NCBI RefSeq assembly: GCF_007846095.1
Contig: NZ_VOEI01000002.1
Location: 124,001-188,000, forward strand
DNA from: Mucilaginibacter achroorhodeus
GTDB taxonomy: Bacteria; Bacteroidota; Bacteroidia; Sphingobacteriales; Sphingobacteriaceae
DNA length: 64,000 bases
Reading direction: 5' to 3'
The notes under the pieces are model-generated. The model did no database searches, had not been told where the DNA came from, and saw nothing but the letters and a program-made list of their open reading frames with translations. Positions 45,155-54,655 of this stretch are shown here, one piece after another (position 1 is the stretch's first letter; every line of letters begins with the position of its first letter). The position numbers were made by a program, and so were the translations under genes.

Positions 45155-48100
45155 TTAAAAGGTGACATTTAAACCCAGCAGAAATGTGCGCACGGCGGGG
45201 TAGCTGCCGTAATCAATACCTTGCTTGGTATTGTCGTTGTCATAAAAATTCACTTCGGGATCAAGGCCGGTGTATTTGGTTATCGTGGCCAGGTTTTGTG
45301 CCGATGCATAAATGCGCAGTTGTTTGGCGTGTAATTTAGCCAGCAGATCACTGCTGAAGTTATACCCCAGCGAAAGGTTCTTTAAGCGCAGGTATGATCC
45401 GTTCTCCACATACCTGTCGGTTATTTGTGGTACCGGCGCATTAGTTGCGCGGGCTACCGTACCGTTAGGGTTGCTTTCGCTCCAGCGGTTCAGCAAAGTT
45501 GCCGATGCATTGAGCGACAGCGTAGGGCGCTCAAGCGTTTGCTGCAACAGGTTAAAGATCTTGTTGCCATAAGAGCCAGTAAAGTAAACCGACAAATCAA
45601 AATGGCCAAGGGTAAAGGTGTTAGTAATACTGCCTGTAAACTTAGGCTGTGCACTGCCCAGGCTGTGGCGGTCATCGGTAGTTACTACGCCATCGCCGTT
45701 GGTATCAACATATTTGGTATCGCCTACCTGTTGCGGCACGCCGGTAAGCACAGGCACGTGGTTAGCTATATCGGCAGCGGTTAGTAAACCGTTGGTTTTG
45801 TATCCCCAAAAAGTTCCTACCGGCTCACCCACCTTCACAATAACCGGCGACTGGCGGCCCGTTGGTGCCAGCGGGAAGTAACTGTTTACACCTGGCCCAA
45901 GGCTAAGCACCTTATTACGGTTAATGGCAAATACCAGGTTAGTTTTCCAGCTAAACGAACTGGATTTGATATTCTCGGTATTCAAACCCAGCTCAATACC
46001 CTTGTTCTCCACACTACCAACGTTTTCCAGCGCGCTGGCATAACCGGTATAAAGCGGAAGCGGCACGTTCAGCAACAGATCGGTAGTTTTCTTGTAGTAG
46101 GCATCAAACACCAGGTTTACGCGGTCGTTAAATAAGCCAAGGTCAAAACCGGCATCATATTGCGTTGTGGTTTCCCATTTCAGGTCGGGGTTAGCTAATT
46201 GCAATGGGGCAATACCCGTAACCAGCGTGCTGTTGAAATAATAATTGGTTGGTGCCAAAGTAACCAGCGAACTGTATGCCGGCACTTCAGAGTTACCTGT
46301 CTGGCCGGCACTCAAGCGCAGTTTAAGGTTGTTAACGGTTTTGTTGTTCATCAGGAAAGCTTCCTTATTCACGTTCCATGAAAGGCCTACGGACGGGAAC
46401 GAACCCCATTTGTGATTAGCCCCGAGTTTTGACGAACCATCCAGCCTTTCAGATAAAGTAAGATTGTATTTATGCTGATAAGAGTAATTCACCCTCGCCA
46501 GGTACGAGTTTAACGAAGCACTACGACCTGTAGATTGCGGCAGATTGGCCACACCTGCATATGATAAATTATTGAAGGTGGTAAGATCATTAGGGAACTT
46601 TTGCGCGCTGGCTACTGATGATGCCACCTGCTCGTGCTGGGTGGTATAGCCGCCCAATACGGTAACAAAATGATCTTTGTTAAAAGTATGACTCCAGGTA
46701 AGTGTATTCTCGTTAAGCCAGCTGTTGGCATAGCCCGAGCCAATTGAAGCGTACCCCTGCGCCGCATAACCGTTAGAGCTGCCCGCCGGTGAGCCGGTGT
46801 ATGATGGCGCGTAGTAATTTTGCGTGGTATTCAACAAGTCGGCACCTACGGTTACTTTCAGCACCAGTTCATCCAGCAATTTGTACTCGCCGGCAATGTT
46901 GCCTAGTGTTCGGGTAAGCAGCGATGTATTGGTGGTTGAGGCAATATCCTGCAGCGGGTTGGTTGGCGTTGCATTGAACGCGTTAGCCGTGTTGTAACTG
47001 CCATTTGCGTTATATATAGGTGCAATTGGCGAGGTACTTATCAGGTTGGCAAAAGCACTGTTAAAGTTGATGCTGTTGTAACCGCTGCCATAAAGCTTAT
47101 TTTGTTTTGAACGGCTGGAGAAGATATTGGCCGATACCGTGAATTTATCATTGATGTTCCGCTCTATGTTTACCCTGCCGCTGTAGCGTTCAAAGCCGGT
47201 ATTCAGCAGCGTACCATCCTGTTTAAAGTAATTGCCTGATATCAAATAGCGTGAGCGCTCGTCACCGCCAGATACAGATAACTCGCCATTGTATTGCGGC
47301 GCGTTGCGGATGGCTGCACTTTGCCAGTCGGACCCATTACCGAAGGCTGCTACCTGCGCCTCGGTATAGGTTTTGGCTACGTTGTCGCTCACGTTCACAT
47401 CGTTTATCAGCGATGCCCACTGCGAGCCGTTCAGCAGCTCTAACTTTTTAGATACCCTTTGCTGGCCCGCATAAGTGCTAAAGCTTACGTTGTTGGTTCC
47501 TTTTTTACCGCGGCGGGTAGTAATGATAACCACACCGTTTGCACCACGCGAACCATATATGGCCGTAGCCGATGCATCTTTTAGCACCTCTATGGATTCG
47601 ATATCGCTCGGGTTGATGGTCGACAGTGCGTTTACACTCGGCCCGTTGGAGCCGATGTTCACGTTATCATTATTGTTATAGATAATAAATCCATCAATAA
47701 CATAAAGCGGCGCGTTACCGAATGAGATGGAGTTACCGCCCCTGATACGTATAGTTGCAGAACCGCCCGGCTGCCCCGAGTTTTGTGTAACTGCCACGCC
47801 CGATACCGATCCTTGCAAAAGGTTATCGAAAGATGCCGCCGGTTGTTTTAAAAGGTTTTTTGATACCGATGCAACAGAGCCGGTGATATCTGTCCGTTTC
47901 TGGGTGCCGTATCCCACTACAACTACATCGTTAAGCTGATTAACATTCTCTATTAATTTAATGGTTACGGGGCTGCCTTTGGCTACCAGTTCTTTGGTTT
48001 TATAACCTATAAATGATACAGCAAGTATATACGGAAAACTTTGGCCGGTAACCAGTTGAAAGCGGCCGTTAACATCTGATGTTGCCGCGTTGGTAGTCCC

Positions 48101-48286
48101 TTTTATACGGATAACCGCGCCCGGTACGGGCTGGCTGGTGATTGAATCGAGTACGGTGCCTTCTAAACGTGAGTTGATGGTAGGCTTAGGCTCATTTTGC
48201 CCGAATGCTACCACCGGAGCTAAGATCAGAAGGAGTATTCTGAGAAACTTTATAGGTAGATTTTTATCATGGATATAATATTCCAT
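45155..48286 (-). CDS. SusC/RagA-type TonB-dependent receptor
   Basis: 1043 aa with a signal peptide (FLRILLLILAPVVAFGQ) and no STN domain, unlike the receptor at the start of the window. Carboxypeptidase-like repeat (LEGTVLDSITSQPVPGAVIR), plug with VVVGYGTQKRTDITGSVASV and the SusC signature EVLKDASATAIYGSRGANGV, and a 22-strand barrel ending AVRTFLLGLNVTF. It imports the ligand bound by the SusD partner 9 bp downstream. Start ATG 48286. A plus-strand terminator lies ~100 bp before it (see the candidate antisense RNA). Confidence 0.95.
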   Translation of the reverse strand: MEYYIHDKNLPIKFLRILLLILAPVVAFGQNEPKPTINSRLEGTVLDSITSQPVPGAVIRIKGTTNAATSDVNGRFQLVTGQSFPYILAVSFIGYKTKELVAKGSPVTIKLIENVNQLNDVVVVGYGTQKRTDITGSVASVSKNLLKQPAASFDNLLQGSVSGVAVTQNSGQPGGSATIRIRGGNSISFGNAPLYVIDGFIIYNNNDNVNIGSNGPSVNALSTINPSDIESIEVLKDASATAIYGSRGANGVVIITTRRGKKGTNNVSFSTYAGQQRVSKKLELLNGSQWASLINDVNVSDNVAKTYTEAQVAAFGNGSDWQSAAIRNAPQYNGELSVSGGDERSRYLISGNYFKQDGTLLNTGFERYSGRVNIERNINDKFTVSANIFSSRSKQNKLYGSGYNSINFNSAFANLISTSPIAPIYNANGSYNTANAFNATPTNPLQDIASTTNTSLLTRTLGNIAGEYKLLDELVLKVTVGADLLNTTQNYYAPSYTGSPAGSSNGYAAQGYASIGSGYANSWLNENTLTWSHTFNKDHFVTVLGGYTTQHEQVASSVASAQKFPNDLTTFNNLSYAGVANLPQSTGRSASLNSYLARVNYSYQHKYNLTLSERLDGSSKLGANHKWGSFPSVGLSWNVNKEAFLMNNKTVNNLKLRLSAGQTGNSEVPAYSSLVTLAPTNYYFNSTLVTGIAPLQLANPDLKWETTTQYDAGFDLGLFNDRVNLVFDAYYKKTTDLLLNVPLPLYTGYASALENVGSVENKGIELGLNTENIKSSSFSWKTNLVFAINRNKVLSLGPGVNSYFPLAPTGRQSPVIVKVGEPVGTFWGYKTNGLLTAADIANHVPVLTGVPQQVGDTKYVDTNGDGVVTTDDRHSLGSAQPKFTGSITNTFTLGHFDLSVYFTGSYGNKIFNLLQQTLERPTLSLNASATLLNRWSESNPNGTVARATNAPVPQITDRYVENGSYLRLKNLSLGYNFSSDLLAKLHAKQLRIYASAQNLATITKYTGLDPEVNFYDNDNTKQGIDYGSYPAVRTFLLGLNVTF

Positions 48287-48299
48287 ATCTTTAAAAATG

Positions 48300-48413
48300 T
48301 TTATGTGATGATTGGGTTCATTAGTAAGCAGAGGATGAAGATCAGTGAGTGATTGCCGTTACAGAGCTGATCTCACATCCGCACACCGGCAAGGCTACCT
48401 TGCCGGTTTTTTA
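48300..48413 (+). ncRNA. Candidate cis-antisense small RNA at the second susC
   Basis: A near-match to the -7 box (TATCTTTA, 48286-48293) overlaps the susC start on the opposite strand, and a strong plus-strand terminator ends at 48413, giving ~110 nt antisense to the susC leader. This is the same arrangement as at 1463-1545. No ORF. Inference from position and signals only. Confidence 0.3.
48385..48413 (+). terminator. Plus-strand intrinsic terminator upstream of susC
   Basis: Perfect 10-bp stem ACCGGCAAGG/CCTTGCCGGT with loop CTA and TTTTTT on the plus strand only. No plus-strand gene precedes it, so it must serve a non-coding or antisense transcript. Confidence 0.75.
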
Positions 48414-48817
48414 TATCCGGACAAATTATTTCATGGTGGTAAAATGGTGTAAATAATAATGACTGCAGTCCTCGCTGCAGATCATTAGATGTTTGACTAT
48501 GGAAAAAGTATTAGCAGCAACAACAGCGGGTACACGCAAACATGGGCAGAGATACCATGTTAAGCAGAAACTTTGATCCTTGTGTTGGATGAAAAATATT
48601 CATTTTGCGTGTTGTGTTACACCGCAAATGTAAAAATTAAATCAATATCTACAAATTCTATAGATTTTATATTTTATTTATTTATTTTCCTATCAATCTG
48701 TTTTTTAATATTGTGCTTAGTGGATGGACAGAAATTAGTATATCAGACAAATATTTACGGGACACCCTCTCAAATTTACTTAAGCACAAAAGCCACCATA
48801 GTAGGCCTGATGTGATC

Positions 48818-49066
48818 TTATTGTCTGGCATCATATACCTTTGACTGCACGCTGTCAAGATAAACGTTCAGCTGTTTGGCGTCCTCTCTTGTTCCGGTGG
48901 CACGATTAGCGTGAGCATTCCAACTTGAATACGCCCATTTACGCTTTACAGACATTTCCTTTTCTTGTCCATCAACCGTAACTCTAAGAATGATGTACAT
49001 CAATCCTGTTTCTTCGTTGCGCTGTTTTCTGAGGTAAAACAATAACCCAAAGCTTTTTTCTAACAT
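48818..49066 (-). pseudogene. Tyrosine integrase truncated to its Arm DNA-binding domain
   Basis: From the ATG at 49066: MLEKSFGLLFYLRKQRNEET, then MYIILRVTVDGQEKEMSVKR, KWAYSSWNAHANRATGTRED and AKQLNVYLDSVQSKVYDARQ, then stop. This is the N-terminal Arm-binding domain of the large Bacteroidota family of tyrosine site-specific recombinases (usual length ~400 aa). The core-binding and catalytic domains with the Arg-His-Arg-Tyr residues are missing. It lies 250 bp from the tRNA-3'-end-like scar, the place where such integrases normally sit. Confidence 0.8.
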
Positions 49067-49168
49067 AAAGTCACATTTAAAAGGGTGAATAAATATCGAA
49101 AAGTGGCATTTAGGAGTCAAGATGTTTAGTTATTGACCATGTTGTATGTCAGTAACTTACAAGCTTTT

Positions 49169-49203
49169 CAGTGTGACTTTTCTTTCAAAAAAAAGTCACA
49201 CTG
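49169..49203. repeat. Inverted repeat upstream of the integrase remnant
   Basis: Perfect 13-bp arms CAGTGTGACTTTT and AAAAGTCACACTG around a 9-bp spacer, followed at once by GAATGTTACACT, a word also found at 16911 beside the left scar. It may be arm-type integrase sites or a hairpin in the integrase leader. Confidence 0.65.
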
Positions 49204-49260
49204 AATGTTACACTAAAACTTTGCGAAACAGGACATATTTTCAGTATTTTCGTAAAACAA

Positions 49261-49293
49261 AAAAGCCTGTAATCGTATGATTTACAGGCTTTT
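49261..49293. terminator. Terminator-like hairpin beside the right scar
   Basis: 12-bp stem AAAAGCCTGTAA/TTACAGGCTTTT with loop TCGTATGAT. The loop is the reverse complement of that in the hairpin at 16774, with the same AAAAGCC/GGCTTTT ends. Confidence 0.75.
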
Positions 49294-49312
49294 GAGTGTT
49301 TTTGATAGATCT

Positions 49313-49339
49313 CTAAGCGGTGAGGGAGGGAAATGAACC
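49313..49339 (-). other. tRNA 3'-end-like fragment, possible attachment-site scar (right)
   Basis: CTAAGCGGTGAGGGAGGGAA and the following ATGAACC match the left scar at 16825-16851 in 22 of 27 positions, including 12 identical bases AGCGGTGAGGGA. The T-loop core is degraded (GGTTCATTTCC on the minus strand), so it is a decayed copy rather than part of a working tRNA. Confidence 0.5.
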
Positions 49340-50018
49340 TACCATACAACGTTTTGATTTACAATATCTTAAAAAGGCTATTTTGAACTACTCTCTAAAT
49401 TACTCGTTTCTAATTGCAATGCTACGAATCAGCGCGATACTAATATACAATTTTATTTAGTAATCAAATATTTTAAGTGTACTAAACTAAGCACAAAGCT
49501 CTTTTTTGCACAGAAATTCGTCCTAACATGTTTGGCGTTAAATTTTGTTTTATTACTGTAATTGTATGATCTTAGTATCGGGACTAATTCATCAACGACC
49601 GTAAATTTTATGTGCAGGAAACGTTCATCCGCTTTTTCTACGCAGGAGTATTGCGCAGTGGAAAGAGTGAAAGCACAATGCTTAAATTGCAATTGTTAGC
49701 CTCTGTGTTATTGGGTACGCCGTCAATGCTGATAAGACCTAAGCTTCTAAAACTGGTTAAGAAAAACCAAGCTTACTTCTAGGCTTAATAGATCAGTATT
49801 CGCACTATCATCATATGTGCGCTGGTGATACTTATAAGCGGAGTAGAACGAAAATTTAGCAGCGATGCAACCGCCAAACAGATATATGTGACTGATGTTG
49901 TCTTTGACGCAAAGATATTGGCGCTGGCTCCTTCTCATAGAAATATCCAAAGGACTTGCGGCTTTTAAACTTGGCGATGAACACCTAAAGTCAAAAGTCC
50001 ATACACAAGCCGTTCAAA
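49340..50018. other. Gene-free region right of the scar
   Basis: Two short minus-strand frames (49453-49692, 49747-49950) have no motif, no ribosome site and unusual composition; I regard them as chance or decay products. Confidence 0.45.
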
Positions 50019-51742
50019 TCATTTGGATCTCGGCAGAGGGAATGATAAAATGAAGGTCGTTCCCATACCTGGTTCTGACGTGGCCGATAACAAAATATTA
50101 TTTTGGATCGCAAAATCCTTAACCAGTTGTAACCCTAACCCTACTCCTCTTTCATTAGACGTTCCACGACTGGAAATATGTGCTTCATTACCTGTAATGA
50201 TTTTGTTAAGGAACGCTTGTTGCATACCAACGCCCCTGTCCGCGATCAATAGATCGATATATTGTTCACTGATCACAAAACTGATTGATATCGATCCTCC
50301 GGATGCCGTAAATTTCAGTGCATTCGAGACCAGGTTTTGAATGATTATCCTGAGCTGGTCAGCGTCGGCGTAGATCAGCGGAAGACTAGGGCGTTCCATG
50401 TCTATTCTAATTTGCTTACTATCAGCAGCCGCCTTAAAGAAGCTGATCACTTTTTCGACCTTTAATGGAAGGTCAATAGCAACCGGCTGTGTCACGACGC
50501 CCCTGAGCTGATTGGCTGCCCAGATCAAAAGGCTGTCGAGCATCAGTGAAGCCTTACTGACCTGGTCTGAAAGATCTTCAACGATATCTGGAAGTTCCTC
50601 CGGAGATATGTCATGGTCTTTGAACAGCATCAATGTCGTTTGCAGCGCCGAAAAAGGACTTCTCAGATCGTGACTCACTATCGATAATAACCGGTCTTTA
50701 TCGCGATTTAGTTGCTCAAGTCTGAAGTTATCGTCCTCGAAAGCTTTGTTTTTTTCGGCCTGAAGTGCCAGATCTTTAAGCAGCAATTGATTACGGTAAG
50801 TGGTTCTCTTGTAAAATATTACCGCTATCAAAATGCCGAAAATAAGCATGAATACAACTCCTATAGCAAGTAAGCGATCTATCGCCTTTTGTTGGTCAAG
50901 CAAAAGAATCTCATTTCTTAGCGCAGTATTCTCAGCAGCCTTTGATCTTAGCTCAAGCGTGCTGATCTGTTTTTCTTTTCCGGCATTGAATAAGCTATCG
51001 GTAATTTTCTTATAAAGCGATAATCGCTTATAGGCGATCTTGTATTCACCAATGCCCGAATATGCATGATGTGATAGATCAAGTGCCTGAGCGGCATCCC
51101 ACTTAGCTTCCGTAACAATGGCCAATCTGTAAGCCAGGTCAGCATAAGTTGCTGCAGATCTGAATTGTTGTTTACGGAGGGCGATCTTTGCCAATCCGGC
51201 GTAAGCGAAACTGTTCTCCCAGTTATCCTGATAAGCGTTATCGCGGATCACACTTTGGAATATAGTCGCTGCACTGTCGCTTCTGCCTTTTCTGAAATAG
51301 AAGTCGGCAAGATGGTTATTACCCATTGCGACAAGGTTAGCAATTTTGTTATCATGACTAATGTGTAGCGATTCCTTCATGATGGCTATTGCGCTGTCAA
51401 GTTTGTGAAGGTCAGCGTAAACCAATCCAATATTGAGCAGATTAGCAGCTAATCGATGAGCGTTTTTTAGCCTTTGATTAATCAATCTGGCATGACTGAA
51501 TCGAATGAGGGCTTCAGAGGTCCGGTTTTGTGATAATTCAACCAACCCTATCAGATTTTCTGCATCTGCAATAACACTTGAATCTCTGACCAAAACAGCT
51601 TTATGTAATACTTCAAAAGCAGTATTTAACGCCGGTGAGTAATTTCCTTTATTATAATCTAGCTTTGCTGATCGGAGGTGCTCTATGATATTTGGGGGAA
51701 CAGATGTAGTTTGGCCATATATCTTAATGGTGCAACCCGCCT
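50019..51742 (-). pseudogene. TPR-containing sensor histidine kinase with lost start
   Basis: TPR repeats (IGLVELSQNRTSEALIRFSH, GLVYADLHKLDSAIAIMKES), a membrane span (LLAIGVVFMLIFGILIAVIF), a coiled coil, HisKA (DKDRLLSIVSHDLRSPFSAL) and HATPase_c (NLVSNALKFTASGG, DRGVGMQQAFLNK, GVGLGLQLVKDFA) are all intact. But the frame runs upstream through IKIYGQTTSVPPNIIEHL to a TAG at 51743 with no ATG or GTG. Beyond the TAG the same frame reads WILLITI before AGCTIKIYGQ, which looks like a signal peptide cut by the stop. The only alternative is the internal TTG at 51593, which removes the signal peptide and first TPR. Probably a nonsense pseudogene. Confidence 0.75.
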
Positions 51743-51743
51743 A

Positions 51744-52049
51744 GATTGTAATTAATAATATCCATGTTCGATATTTTAATACGCAAATGTTCAAATCAGT
51801 CATTGTTCGATAGTTTTGCATACGATCAAATCGGATCGCTGTTAAACCCTGGATCAAAATAAGGCGGCGATAGCTTATCAAAGCTAATTTAATGTAAATT
51901 ATTTACTGAATAGGCGTTATCTGTTCAAGTCTACGGTTCAAATACATTTAAAAATCTTCAACATATTCATTGTTGCGACGCAGCCTTCGGAAGTGCGTTT
52001 GCTGCACAGATTAATAGTGTTAAGTTTTGCAAAGATCGCGGGAATTACG
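51744..52049. other. Intergenic region
   Basis: Apart from the residual signal-peptide-like codons next to 51743, nothing is seen. Confidence 0.4.
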
Positions 52050-53435
52050 CTATCTTACCCTTGTTGACCTTGAGTTCAGAACACCTAAACTACTCTCCAG
52101 TTGTTTCCGTGCATTTTCAACTTTGACCGCAGTTTCTGTCAGACCAATCAGGCTTAATTCCTTTGATACCTTTAATAAAATTTCCTGCAGAGACTTGGTA
52201 TACGCATGATCACCCATAACTGAAAGAGCAAGTAGAATAACTGCTTCACTGCGGTTCTGCAATTCCGGTGACAACTTCCTAAGCATATTTATGAGCGTAT
52301 GTAATACGCTAATAAAGACTTGATGCTGCATTGATTCGGACGACACGACCAATAAATTCTCAAACCCACTCATTAACTCTTCAAAAACATTATCTGTGTA
52401 TACGATAAAGTTGCAATCTTGGTCTTTATGTAATGAACCCTCATCTGCTAATACGCCTAAAATATTATGCATGAGATTTACACAGAGCACACCAGGAGCC
52501 GGGTTCGAGTGAGCTGTTGAAATTGATGTCCAGGCGATTGTCTCAATTTGACTGATGCCATATCCTGCATCGTTGTCCAAGTCTCTTTGAATATCGAACC
52601 TGATGTGATTTAAAACAGCTTTTTTGATTTGGTTTTCGTGATTCTCGCCATTAATAATTTGGGCAAGTTCCTCACCGTAGGCCACGTAATCACCCAAGCA
52701 AATGGTAAAGGCAACTTTGCTTAGCGGGAAATTGGATTTCATGAATTCTGCAAGCAGTTTTGTATCAATATCTGTAACATAACCGCCCTTCTCACAAAGT
52801 ATTACGCTTTTACTTTCGTTAATGAATTCAACATCAGAAGTTGTAAAGGAAAATGTTTTAAGTTGCCTTTCTCTGGCAGCTACGATCCGATAATATATCG
52901 CATTAACAATTTCTGCAGGTCGCATCTGGTTGATGGTAGTATACATCAACAACACTAAAAAGTAAAGTGCCAGGGCAGTCAGGCAGAAGGCAGTAGTCCC
53001 ACCCCAAACTGGATTGAAAGGCTTGTTTACTGTAGCAAGGATAATCATCGAATACAACGCCAAACCAACAAAAAATCCCAGGTAAAACTGATTAGTTTTC
53101 CGCCGGAGAAATTGATCAAATACCTGCGCTGTCATTGAACCTGCGGATTGCTGAACAATTACCAAGAGTAGGGTTGTTGTCAATGTCGTTACAGAAATGG
53201 TGCCCGATACTATCGCGCCCAATAAATTGCTCGTCGCTTCCGGATCGGCAAAAATATGTTGCTGAAGAAATTGACGAACCGGCTTCAAGGTTGTGATTCG
53301 TTCTTGGTCTAAAAAGCTGGTTAGTCCTGCCAAAGCCAAAAACAAAATAATTACGATAGAAGGAAGCAGCAGAAACTCAGAGAAAGCACGACGCACAATT
53401 ACAAAAACGGAGTCGCCGGTTTTAATCTTTGGCAT
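52050..53435 (-). CDS. DUF2254 predicted membrane protein
   Basis: 461 aa. Four membrane spans in the first ~180 residues (LLPSIVIILFLALAGLTSFL, ISVTTLTTTLLLVIVQQSAG, FYLGFFVGLALYSMIILATV, FCLTALALYFLVLLMYTTIN), then a cytoplasmic domain with the family's QMRPAEIVNAI and VTDIDTKLLAEF motifs. The pattern matches DUF2254, whose role is not established. It stands alone with gaps on both sides. Confidence 0.88.
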   Translation of the reverse strand: MPKIKTGDSVFVIVRRAFSEFLLLPSIVIILFLALAGLTSFLDQERITTLKPVRQFLQQHIFADPEATSNLLGAIVSGTISVTTLTTTLLLVIVQQSAGSMTAQVFDQFLRRKTNQFYLGFFVGLALYSMIILATVNKPFNPVWGGTTAFCLTALALYFLVLLMYTTINQMRPAEIVNAIYYRIVAARERQLKTFSFTTSDVEFINESKSVILCEKGGYVTDIDTKLLAEFMKSNFPLSKVAFTICLGDYVAYGEELAQIINGENHENQIKKAVLNHIRFDIQRDLDNDAGYGISQIETIAWTSISTAHSNPAPGVLCVNLMHNILGVLADEGSLHKDQDCNFIVYTDNVFEELMSGFENLLVVSSESMQHQVFISVLHTLINMLRKLSPELQNRSEAVILLALSVMGDHAYTKSLQEILLKVSKELSLIGLTETAVKVENARKQLESSLGVLNSRSTRVR

Positions 53436-53964
53436 TTTTAGTGTCTAAAGCGGGAAAAAATTTCAAAACTGAGTTAACGCAACCTTACTAATCTTAATCT
53501 CTAAACGAGTAAATAAGTTTGTTTATCTGGCCCTGTAGTCAAAAAAACTTTAACCAATAAAAGAAATTATCTGATCATAGAATTATTTATCAGAATTAAT
53601 TATGACTTGCTAACTATACTAAATTAATATTTATGTCAGAAACCACCCTTAGAACGGGTCTACAGACGAACAAATATTAATACTGCTTTGTGATAAGGAG
53701 GGGCTTCTTTTTCTATGATTAACCAGGGCATCATCAATAATTAAGATTTGCTCCATAAATGCCGGGCAATGGTAGCAGCAGGCGGCTTGAGGTTCTCAGG
53801 CCGCCTGCTTCCTCTTAATATTGCTATCCGTTGGCAATTAAGCAGCGCTAAAGTAAACATAAGCGTTATGTGCTGTTAAACATGAAAACGAACACTAAAT
53901 ACTCACTAACAATCTATCACATTCGTTGCCATATAAAATAAAAAAGATGCTGAAAGAGCTAAAA
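53436..53964. other. Intergenic region with a hairpin
   Basis: A strong hairpin lies at 53777-53809; no gene was found on either strand. Confidence 0.5.
53777..53809. terminator. GC-rich hairpin, probable terminator
   Basis: Stem AGCAGGCGGC/GCCGCCTGCT, extended in the loop by TGAG/CTCA, followed by a weak T-rich tail (TCCTCTT) on the plus strand. It may end transcription of the small exported protein at 53965 only poorly. Confidence 0.55.
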
Positions 53965-54192
53965 CTACTGTTTCTTCTTAACGACCGTCGTAGTTGTTTT
54001 CTTCGCTGCACTTTTGCTTGATTTATAACGCATATCCATTGTACCATCTTTTTTCAAATGTTTATTGGCATTGTACCGGCGGTCTAGCTTCCCGCTTTTG
54101 GTCATTTTCGTCGTATCCTGATAAGTACTTGCAAATGTAAGGCTTGACACGCCTAGCATAAGCGCGACAGCCAGTGAAAAAATCTTTTTCAT
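53965..54192 (-). CDS. Small exported Lys-rich protein
   Basis: 75 aa with a clear signal peptide (FSLAVALMLGVSSLTFA-S). The mature part is short, basic and polar, with two similar segments KSGKLDRRYNANKHL and KDGTMDMRYKSSKSA, so it consists of an internal duplication. It is a periplasmic protein of unknown role; similar short repeat proteins are common in Sphingobacteriaceae. Confidence 0.75.
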   Translation of the reverse strand: MKKIFSLAVALMLGVSSLTFASTYQDTTKMTKSGKLDRRYNANKHLKKDGTMDMRYKSSKSAAKKTTTTVVKKKQ

Positions 54193-54655
54193 AATGGTAA
54201 TTTAAGGGTTTATTTTATAACCGAACGAATCCGATAAATGTTTGACCGATCCTAGTAAGTGTTATCTACAGGTCGTTCAGTTTTACAAAATTTACCAATT
54301 ATACTCTGCATAATTAAAAAAAAGTCGGTTTCTTGTAATAAATCGGCGTTTTGATATAGAGCCCAGGTGGTGCGCACAAAATCCGGCATCGGAGACATCG
54401 AAAACTCGTTAAATCGCTGATTTGAGGGTTCATTAGTTAACCCCTCTCCAACCCTTTGTATATTCAGTCGTTCTGATCATTGTTTGACCCTATTCTGCTC
54501 ACTCTTAGCACCGTTAGCATCGTGCTTTCGTTGGTTTGCAATAGCTTTACCAAACCGATAACTCAAAGTTAGCACCCCATAGCGCGTGAATAGTGTATGC
54601 GTTTGCCTTACAATACTTCTTTATATTTGCATTTGACCTCCATTTCAACAAGTTT
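54193..54655. other. Intergenic region before the AraC gene
   Basis: No gene seen. The in-frame extension to 54593 of the AraC gene is considered untranslated because the ATG at 54656 gives a normal start. Confidence 0.45.

Larger units (their letters stand above)
48287..48817. other. Intergenic region with antisense terminator
   Basis: Holds the susC promoter region, the plus-strand terminator at 48385-48413 and nothing else gene-like. The far end, next to the integrase remnant, is very AT-rich. Confidence 0.5.

Noticed and set aside
49453..49950. Two short minus-strand ORFs right of the scar.
   Set aside because: Composition and absence of motifs suggest chance in a decayed region.
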